Shown: positions 24,173 through 29,224 of the stretch, one piece after another | Position numbering within the stretch: position 1 is the first letter of the stretch | How the letters are laid out: each line of letters starts with the position of its first letter | From: Fibrobacteraceae bacterium | GTDB taxonomy: Bacteria; Fibrobacterota; Fibrobacteria; Fibrobacterales; Fibrobacteraceae | Reading direction: 5' to 3' | Length of the DNA stretch: 29,224 bases | Assembly: GCA_021443045.1 (NCBI GenBank) | Contig: JABUUT010000002.1 | Coordinates: 1 to 29,224 of the forward strand | Notes under the pieces: model-generated | What the model saw: only the letters and a program-made list of their open reading frames with translations | Told to the model about the DNA's origin: nothing | The model's database searches: none | Position numbers and translations under genes: made by a program

Positions 24173-25134
24173 ACTCGCTGGTACACCCTGAGTTTTGCAG
24201 AACGAGCCCGAGAGTTCTTGTTTACTTCATCAGCCGAGGGCAAAATCGGCTTACGGTTTACCTTTACCAACTTGCGATGGTTACCACCACACATACATAC
24301 AGGCAAATTTTCCGGACAAATGCAGTCTTTTTCAAAAGCGGCCACCGTTTCCTTAACACAGCGGTCTTCCACAGAGTGGTAAGACACCACCACCAGGCGG
24401 CCCCCTTTCTTAAGGCACTTTACAGCACCCTGCAAACTTTCCTCAATTTGCCGCAATTCCCCATTCACTTCCATGCGAATGGCTTGAAAAACGCGAGCCA
24501 AGAGGCTGTTTGTATCCCGTTTTTTATCAGGAAATACAGATTCCACAATTTCTTTTACATCGCTAGGAAGAATATCCCTATTTTCTTCCCCCGTCTTTGC
24601 AGCCATTTCAACCATGCGTGCGGAAAGCTTGTAGGCACGATCCATATCCGCATTCTTTCGAAGGGCCATTGCCAAATCGTCGGCCGAAACAGAGCGGAGC
24701 CATTCCTGAGCCCCAATACCTTCTCGACGATCCATGCGAAGATCCAGAGGATTGTTGCCCACAAAGGTAAAGCCGCGGGTAGAATCATCTACCTGATGGC
24801 TAGAAATACCCAAGTCGTATAAAATTCCGTCCAAAGAATTTTCAGGAATTTCATTGGCAAGTTCACTGAACGGAACATGGTGGAATACAATTTTTGCAGA
24901 GAGGCCAGCCAAACGCCTTGAGGCAAAGTCAATAGCATCCTGGTCTCGGTCAAAGGCATGCAGAGTGCCCGGTTCAATTAATTTAGATGCAATGGCAAAG
25001 GAGTGACCGCCACCACCCAGGGTACAGTCTGCGAAAATGCCATCAGCCTTCAAGTTGAGGCCTTCAAGGCATTCGCCAAGCATTACTGGATTATGATAAA
25101 ATTCTGTTTGAGCGAAGGGGCTATCGCTTTTCAT
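24169..25134 (-). CDS. rsmH: 16S rRNA m4C1402 methyltransferase RsmH (MraW)
   Basis: This 321-residue S-adenosylmethionine-dependent enzyme N4-methylates C1402 of 16S rRNA. Visible motifs are HNPVMLGECLEGL (14-26 region), the SAM-binding FADCTLGGGGHS, ILYDLGISSHQVDD followed by RGFTF, and the C-terminal VVSYHSVEDRCVKE. Length and motif order are standard. It overlaps mraZ by 14 nt and ftsL by 4 nt, as the second gene of the dcw cluster. Confidence 0.96.
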   Translation of the reverse strand: MKSDSPFAQTEFYHNPVMLGECLEGLNLKADGIFADCTLGGGGHSFAIASKLIEPGTLHAFDRDQDAIDFASRRLAGLSAKIVFHHVPFSELANEIPENSLDGILYDLGISSHQVDDSTRGFTFVGNNPLDLRMDRREGIGAQEWLRSVSADDLAMALRKNADMDRAYKLSARMVEMAAKTGEENRDILPSDVKEIVESVFPDKKRDTNSLLARVFQAIRMEVNGELRQIEESLQGAVKCLKKGGRLVVVSYHSVEDRCVKETVAAFEKDCICPENLPVCMCGGNHRKLVKVNRKPILPSADEVNKNSRARSAKLRVYQRV

Positions 25135-25627
25135 TAGCAGCGTCCTCCGTCATCGCAAAACCATCATCCAAGAAAGCATCGTTAAAGGCCTGGAAATCGC
25201 TTTCAGTCTTAAAGGCGTACAGGCGGTTATATGCTTCAGGATTCCACAAATCCACTATCCGTTGCCCACTACGACCAACAAAAAGAACAGAGTCGGTAAG
25301 ACCCGCGTATTCCTGTAACTCCCTGGGAATACTAATTCTGTTTTGTCCGTCTATATTGACAAGCGACGAATAGCCATTAATCATTCTTTGTAGATCAAGG
25401 GTCTTGCGAGTCCGAGGACGCGCATTGATTTCATTCATAAACTTTTGAAATTCATCCATAACATAGAGCGACAAGGTACGATCGGGGCCAATGGTGAGAA
25501 CCATGTCCCGCATATCATCCCTATCGAGCTGCTGACGAAATTCCCTTGGAAAGGAGGACCTTCCCTTTTCGTCAATAGCCACCTGGGCTCGTCCTATGAG
25601 TGAATTAAAAGTCAATGAATTACCCAT
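25121..25627 (-). CDS. mraZ: Transcriptional regulator MraZ
   Basis: This 168-residue protein has two SpoVT/AbrB-like half-domains. The first carries AIDEKGRSSFPREFR and the second NIDGQNRISIPRELQEYAGL, matching the DxKGRxxxP repeats of MraZ. In other bacteria MraZ binds TGGGN repeats in front of its own operon and represses it. Length is slightly above the usual ~150 because of an acidic C-terminal tail (FNDAFLDDGFAMTED). The ATG at 25627 is itself part of a TGGGT box, and a weak GGTAG lies upstream. It is the first gene of the dcw cluster. Confidence 0.95.
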   Translation of the reverse strand: MGNSLTFNSLIGRAQVAIDEKGRSSFPREFRQQLDRDDMRDMVLTIGPDRTLSLYVMDEFQKFMNEINARPRTRKTLDLQRMINGYSSLVNIDGQNRISIPRELQEYAGLTDSVLFVGRSGQRIVDLWNPEAYNRLYAFKTESDFQAFNDAFLDDGFAMTEDAANEKR

Positions 25628-25636
25628 TTTCTACCA
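25621..25636 (-). promoter_or_regulatory. Candidate MraZ box pair 2, overlapping the mraZ start codon
   Basis: On the minus strand TGGTAGAAAATGGGTA gives two TGG(G/T)-type boxes with a 10-bp period. The second box, TGGGT, includes the last two bases of the mraZ ATG. Period and sequence fit the TGGGN-N5 pattern known for MraZ. Confidence 0.5.
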
Positions 25637-25652
25637 CAACATACATCAAATC

Positions 25653-25667
25653 TACCATTTTTACCCA
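25653..25667 (-). promoter_or_regulatory. Candidate MraZ box pair 1 in the mraZ promoter region
   Basis: On the minus strand TGGGTAAAAATGGTA holds two boxes at a 10-bp period, 31 nt upstream of pair 2. It would fall inside the 17-nt spacer of a weak candidate promoter (TTGCAT at 25672-25677, TAGATT at 25649-25654), where a bound repressor would block transcription. The promoter itself is uncertain. Confidence 0.5.
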
Positions 25668-25879
25668 CAAAATGCAAGAGATTACAAAAATATTTACGAT
25701 TTTCTTTCTGCACATTTGAACCCCTCTTTCCCTTTATTTTAAAGGGATTCGGGCCGTCATAAACCACTAAGTCTTTGAATATCAACAACTTACAACTAGC
25801 GACACCTTTAAAAAAGCAAAATCCGAACGTGACGGAAATCACATCCGGAATTCCCCGAATTCTGTGGGGCAAAGTGGGT

Positions 25880-25914
25880 AAAAAAAAAGAACCCCGGCCC
25901 AAAGGCCGGGGTCC
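25880..25914 (-). terminator. Intrinsic terminator after the secreted CBM-like gene
   Basis: On the minus strand ACCCCGGCC-TTTG-GGCCGGGGT forms a perfect GC-rich 9-bp stem, followed by TC and a run of nine T. It lies about 25 nt beyond the stop codon of the secreted-protein gene. Confidence 0.95.
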
Positions 25915-25938
25915 TTCCCAATTTTTACCTATTGTAGA

Positions 25939-27555
25939 CTACTTGATAGTCATGGAAACGGTCTGGAGCATGTTTCCTACACTTACGCGAACCACATAGT
26001 TACCTTGTGGCAGCTTTTCAAAGGAAACCTGCTTGGAACCAGCATTCATAAAGCCAGTCTTTGCATCCATCAAATGACCCATGTAGTCAAACACCTGAAC
26101 CTTCAGGTTCCCGCTAATCATGGAAATCAGATGAACAGTAGAACCAATGGTTCTCAGTTCAAAGCGTGGAAGATCCACAGCCACAGGAATAGCATCGGCG
26201 CTGGAAGCAGGAGGAACAACGCTGGCGCTAGACTTTGGAACAACGCTGGCACTAGACTTTGGAGCCGTTGTAGTGCCACCCAGCTTGGATCCCTTGCAGT
26301 ACACATCGTCAATCCACAGGTAATCTGGAGATGGAGTTGCCTCTTCTTCAACCACAAAGGCCATCTTGACAACCTTGGCCATGTTCAAAGCCACAGTAGT
26401 TTCAGTTTCCCAACCAGGTTTCATGGAAGATGGGTTCACAGTAACAGTCTTCCAGGTTGTAGAAGCAGCTTGGCTCATTCTGTGCTGAGGATCGCCATCC
26501 GTTTCTGTATTCATCTGAACCTTAAGGTAGTGGGCTGCACCCTGGTACTTGTAGGTAATGGATGTGCAACCAGTCAAATCACCGGCGGTAGCGTCAATAC
26601 CGAGAGCCACTTGCGGTGTATATTCGTATGTGCCCTTATCCAGAACAATGCCATTGATACCTGCATATTGGCCGGCAGCAGGGTCATCGAACCAAACTAT
26701 GTAGCCATCATACTTGGTATCTAATTCATTGGCAATAGTAGCGGTGGCAGTACCTTCACCATCTACAGTGTAAGCATACCAGTAAGACTTGCCAGATTTT
26801 AGGTTGGAACCCGCATCCTTTGCAAAGTCAGAAACCAAGCCAGTGGCACCCGTTGTTGTGCCACCAGTGGAGCCGCCTGTGGAGCCGCCTGTAGAGCCAC
26901 CTGTAGAACCACCTGTGGAGCCGCCTGTGGAACCACCCGTACTGGCACCGCAGGTCACGTCGTCAATGTAGAGGTAATCTGGAGTTGGAGTTGTGGCACC
27001 TTCCACCACAAAGGCCATCTTGATGACGTCGGACATATCCAAGGCTGCAGCTTCCTTACCCCAAGCCGCCTTCATGCTTGCAGTAGACACAGAAACAGAC
27101 TTCCATGCAGTGGAGGCGGTCTGCTTCATGATGTGAGGAGGATCGTTATCGGTTTCCACAGACATCTGCACCTTTAGATAGTGGGCGGCACCTTTATACC
27201 TATAAGAAATGGTATTGCAACCAGCGAACTCACCAGCCAGGGAGCCTGCATCGTCACCAAGCCCCAGGGCCACCTGAGGGCTGTAAGACATGTCGCCCTT
27301 GTCCAGTGTGATACCTTCCAGACCCATGTAACCGCCATCAGCCGTGCTAGAAAAAGCAACAACCTTTCCTTCATAATCCGTCTGATCTTCGTTGCTAACA
27401 GAGGCAGTACCCTTGCCACCATCGTCTACACCGTAGTAATACCAGTAAGACCCGCTACCTACTTCGGCGGCAGCATCTATTTCAAAATCGCTAATTAAGG
27501 CGGCCATGGAAGCAGATGCAGCCATGAGGCCGAATGCCAAAATTTGTTTTTTCAT
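25939..27555 (-). CDS. Secreted protein with two carbohydrate-binding-like modules and a C-terminal sorting-like domain
   Basis: The protein has 538 residues. The start at 27555 is fixed by AGGAG 7 nt upstream and a signal peptide (MKKQILAFGL, cut near SMA-AL). Module 1 (about 20-202) and module 2 (239-420) are clear duplicates. Both open with (I/V)SDF and share KGAAHYLKVQM or QGAAHYLKVQM, a late MAFVVE, and an end in PDYL(Y/W)IDDV.C; each has two Cys. The pattern suggests beta-sandwich carbohydrate-binding domains (CBM11/CBM30-like), but no family is assigned. A (STGG)n linker (203-238) joins them. A PKSSASVVP repeat linker (432-452) leads to a C-terminal domain (about 460-538, ending in YVVRVSVGNMLQTVSMTIK) like the type IX secretion sorting domains of cell-surface proteins. 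No catalytic domain is seen, so it may be an adhesin or cell-surface polysaccharide binder. Confidence 0.8.
   Translation of the reverse strand: MKKQILAFGLMAASASMAALISDFEIDAAAEVGSGSYWYYYGVDDGGKGTASVSNEDQTDYEGKVVAFSSTADGGYMGLEGITLDKGDMSYSPQVALGLGDDAGSLAGEFAGCNTISYRYKGAAHYLKVQMSVETDNDPPHIMKQTASTAWKSVSVSTASMKAAWGKEAAALDMSDVIKMAFVVEGATTPTPDYLYIDDVTCGASTGGSTGGSTGGSTGGSTGGSTGGSTGGTTTGATGLVSDFAKDAGSNLKSGKSYWYAYTVDGEGTATATIANELDTKYDGYIVWFDDPAAGQYAGINGIVLDKGTYEYTPQVALGIDATAGDLTGCTSITYKYQGAAHYLKVQMNTETDGDPQHRMSQAASTTWKTVTVNPSSMKPGWETETTVALNMAKVVKMAFVVEEEATPSPDYLWIDDVYCKGSKLGGTTTAPKSSASVVPKSSASVVPPASSADAIPVAVDLPRFELRTIGSTVHLISMISGNLKVQVFDYMGHLMDAKTGFMNAGSKQVSFEKLPQGNYVVRVSVGNMLQTVSMTIK
26866..26937 (-). 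repeat. Six tandem 12-bp units encoding a Gly-Gly-Ser-Thr linker
   Basis: Six consecutive 12-bp units (plus strand TGTGGAGCCGCC with small changes) encode GGST repeats between the two binding modules. Variation is mostly at third codon positions, so selection seems to keep the peptide. The array could change length by slippage. Confidence 0.9.
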
Positions 27556-27599
27556 TATCAACTCCTGTGTTGTTTTAAACCCAAAACACATTTTCCTCT

Positions 27600-27639
27600 A
27601 ATATAGATTCTTTTTGGCAAAATATTCCAAATTGGAATA
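27600..27639 (-). promoter_or_regulatory. Candidate promoter and operator of the secreted-protein gene
   Basis: The inverted repeat TATTCCAA-A-TTGGAATA (27623-27639, 8-bp arms) overlaps TTGGAA on the minus strand, which could act as a -35. TATATT (27600-27605) lies 19 nt further on as a -10. The geometry suggests a regulator bound at the -35 region. All of this is inferred. Confidence 0.4.
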
Positions 27640-27783
27640 AAAAATGTGCCATGTTCGCCATCACCGAGCAAAAAATTTCACAACTCATTGAATATCAAAG
27701 AGTTAAGTGCAAAACCCATTTCCGAAAGTTTAATATAGGGGAAAAATTTTACTGTAAAACACACCGATTACCACGGCTTTTCC

Positions 27784-27789
27784 TATAAT
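27784..27789 (+). promoter_or_regulatory. -10 box (TATAAT) of asnS
   Basis: A consensus TATAAT lies 23 nt before the asnS start at 27813. Transcription would begin near 27796, leaving a leader that contains only the Shine-Dalgarno site. No good -35 is visible. Confidence 0.45.
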
Positions 27790-27812
27790 TTAGGATGAAA
27801 AAAGAGGTTTCT

Positions 27813-29111
27813 ATGCTCCAAAAAGTCTATATACGCCATTTGCCCAACAAGATTGGCGAAACCGTTGAACTTGCAGGCTGGGTCACCCGGGTTCGCTCCT
27901 CCGGCAAGGTGGCCTTTATGCAATTCCGCGACGGCACAGGTTTTATCCAAATTGTGGCCGGAGTTCAAGACGTAAGCCCCCAAGACTTTGAAACCATTCG
28001 ACGGCTCACACAAGAAACATCCGTTCGTGTAACGGCGGAGGTGGTAAAAAGCGAAAAGGCCCCTACGGGAATAGAACTTTTGGCAAAACATGTGGAAGTG
28101 GTTTCGGAAACCCACGACTACCCCATTACACCCAAGGAACATGGCACCGATTTTTTAATGGACCTGCGCCACCTGTGGATTAGAAGTCCACGCCAGCACG
28201 CCATTCTCACCATTCGGCACCAGATTATTACAGCCGTTCGCCAATACTTTGACGACCTGGACTTTACTTTAGTAGATGCTCCCATTTTTACAGCCAACGA
28301 ATGCGAAGGTTCCAGTACTTTGTTCAAAACAGAATACTTTGGCGAAAGTGCCTACCTTTCACAAAGCGGCCAGCTGTACATGGAAGCCGCCTGCGAGGCC
28401 GTTGGCCGCGCCTACTGCTTTGGCCCCACCTTCCGGGCCGAAAATTCCAACACCCGCCGGCACCTTACCGAATTCTGGATGGTAGAACCGGAAGTAGCCT
28501 ATATGGATTTGGACGGCGACATGGAATTGGCCGAAGGCTTGGTGCAGGCCATTGTAAGTCGCGTTCTGGAACGATGCCAAAACGAATTAAAAATTTTGGA
28601 ACGGGACCAGGAACCTCTAAAGCAGGTGCTGGCCGGCCCATTCCCTCGAGTGAGTTATACCGAAGCCGTAAAAATCATTCAGGATTCTGGAGCAAAGTTT
28701 GAATGGGGTGATGATTTTGGCGGCACCGACGAAACCATCGTAGGCAGCAAATTCAACAGGCCCGTTATTGTTTATGGCTACCCCGCCGAAATCAAGCCAT
28801 TCTACATGAAGCCCGATGAAAACAATCCCAAGGTGGTGCGGAACATGGACATTCTAGCCCCCGAAGGTTACGGAGAAATTATCGGCGGTGGCCAACGTGA
28901 AGAAAATTACGACAAACTCATCGAAGCCATCAAGGCCCAAAAGTTGGACCCCAAAACCTACCAATGGTACACCGATGTTCGGAAGTTCGGGTCAGTTCCC
29001 CACGCTGGGTTTGGCCTGGGAATAGAACGCTCCGTGTCGTGGATCTGCGGACTGAGCCATGTGAGAGAAACGGGAGCATTTCCTAGACTACCTCATCGAC
29101 TAAAACCTTAA
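27813..29111 (+). CDS. asnS: Asparaginyl-tRNA synthetase (AsnRS)
   Basis: This class IIb synthetase charges tRNA-Asn with asparagine. From the ATG at 27813 it has 432 residues. That start is chosen because AAAGAGG lies 5 nt upstream and TATAAT at 27784 would start transcription near the upstream ATG at 27795. The N-terminal OB-fold (anticodon-binding; ELAGWVTRVRSSGKVAFMQFRDG) leads into the catalytic domain. Motif 2 is FRAENSNTRRHLTEFWMVEPE; motif 3 is GFGLGIERSVSWICGL (positions near 405-420). GGGQREENYDKL is typical of AsnRS. The tail reads RETGAFPRLPHRLKP, where close relatives have RETIPFPR; the Ile-Pro to Gly-Ala change is unusual. An AspRS identity is unlikely because the GAD insertion domain is absent. 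Confidence 0.95.
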   Translation: MLQKVYIRHLPNKIGETVELAGWVTRVRSSGKVAFMQFRDGTGFIQIVAGVQDVSPQDFETIRRLTQETSVRVTAEVVKSEKAPTGIELLAKHVEVVSETHDYPITPKEHGTDFLMDLRHLWIRSPRQHAILTIRHQIITAVRQYFDDLDFTLVDAPIFTANECEGSSTLFKTEYFGESAYLSQSGQLYMEAACEAVGRAYCFGPTFRAENSNTRRHLTEFWMVEPEVAYMDLDGDMELAEGLVQAIVSRVLERCQNELKILERDQEPLKQVLAGPFPRVSYTEAVKIIQDSGAKFEWGDDFGGTDETIVGSKFNRPVIVYGYPAEIKPFYMKPDENNPKVVRNMDILAPEGYGEIIGGGQREENYDKLIEAIKAQKLDPKTYQWYTDVRKFGSVPHAGFGLGIERSVSWICGLSHVRETGAFPRLPHRLKP

Positions 29112-29121
29112 AAAGACATTC

Positions 29122-29157
29122 GGGCACCTCTAAAAATTCATTTTTTTAGAGGTGCCC
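29122..29157 (+). terminator. Terminator hairpin after asnS
   Basis: GGGCACCTCTAAAAA pairs perfectly with TTTTTAGAGGTGCCC around a TTCATT loop, 10 nt after the asnS stop, followed by ATTCTTCATTTTTC. The 15-bp stem shares its core (CACCTCTAAAAAT) with the hairpin at 6196-6224. Confidence 0.8.
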
Positions 29158-29224
29158 ATTCTTCATTTTTCACACGAATTGTACTATGTACCAAATGCTG
29201 GGCTCAAAAGTAAAAATGCAAGCA

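Larger units (their letters stand above)
25628..25938. other. Intergenic region upstream of the dcw cluster
   Basis: This 311-nt gap holds the mraZ promoter area with two MraZ box pairs and a 7-bp hairpin CCCTTTA-TTT-TAAAGGG at 25730-25746. It also holds the terminator of the neighbouring secreted-protein gene (25880-25914). A plus-strand TGGGGCAAAGTGGGT (about 25865-25879) again shows a 10-bp period, but in the opposite orientation. I see no convincing gene; the frame open on the minus strand here crosses the terminator and does not look coding. Confidence 0.7.

Noticed and set aside
25865..25879. Plus-strand TGGGGCAAAGTGGGT as a third MraZ box pair
   Set aside because: The period is right, but it points away from mraZ, lies about 240 nt upstream and directly abuts another gene's terminator. 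It is kept only as a note.
25612..25902. Minus-strand open frame upstream of mraZ
   Set aside because: It crosses a strong terminator region, includes the mraZ promoter and boxes, and encodes a peptide with no recognisable features.
26866..26937. 12-bp tandem repeats as a CRISPR or regulatory repeat
   Set aside because: They are in frame inside a coding sequence and encode a GGST linker.
1..29224. tRNA, rRNA, riboswitch, prophage or insertion sequence
   Set aside because: Reading the intergenic gaps on both strands showed no cloverleaf, no known riboswitch core and no transposase or integrase motif.

Overview
The window looks like chromosomal DNA from a Fibrobacter-type bacterium (phylum Fibrobacterota). 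Three things point there. A lipoprotein has a GCGDDSSSS start. A secreted protein carries a PKSSASVVP-type serine/proline linker and a C-terminal sorting-like domain. Fermentative (pyruvate formate-lyase) and Gram-negative envelope genes are also present. The assignment is inferred from protein style, not from a marker search. Base composition and gene style look even across the window, and I see no insertion sequence, phage gene, CRISPR array, tRNA or rRNA.

Layout. (1) 1-137 is non-coding, with short tandem heptamers and a REP-like hairpin. (2) 138-3626, minus strand: a tightly packed set of a HAD-IIA phosphatase, a ZnuA-like metal-binding protein, a ZnuC-like ATPase and an unknown lipoprotein; no ZnuB-type permease is present. 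(3) 3655-6181, plus strand: rsmE (16S rRNA methyltransferase), then a membrane-anchored HD-GYP protein expected to degrade c-di-GMP. (4) 6297-9794, minus strand: purT and pflB, a formate consumer beside a formate producer. (5) 10017-11573, minus strand: a predicted outer-membrane beta-barrel protein. (6) 11749-25627, minus strand: a dcw (division and cell wall) cluster in the order mraZ-rsmH-ftsL-ftsI-murE-murF-ftsW-murG-murC-ftsQ-ftsA-ftsZ. Most genes overlap by 1-14 nt and the cluster ends at a clear intrinsic terminator after ftsZ. mraY, murD, murB and ddl, common members of such clusters, are absent. (7) 25939-27555, minus strand: a secreted protein with two copies of a carbohydrate-binding-like module. 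(8) 27813-29111, plus strand: asnS, followed by a terminator.

Function. The dcw block supplies peptidoglycan precursor ligases of the meso-DAP type (MurE has DNPR), the lipid II glycosyltransferase MurG, the septal synthase pair FtsW/FtsI, the divisome scaffold FtsQ/FtsL and the cytoskeletal pair FtsA/FtsZ. MraZ probably represses the cluster through TGG(G/T) repeats with a 10-bp period directly upstream of, and overlapping, its own start codon. The most unusual points are the missing mraY/murD, an FtsI with a strongly shortened pedestal region and a C-terminal PASTA domain, the orphan znuA-znuC pair, the pflB-purT pairing, and the duplicated-module secreted protein. I did not find a convincing wholly new multi-gene system here.
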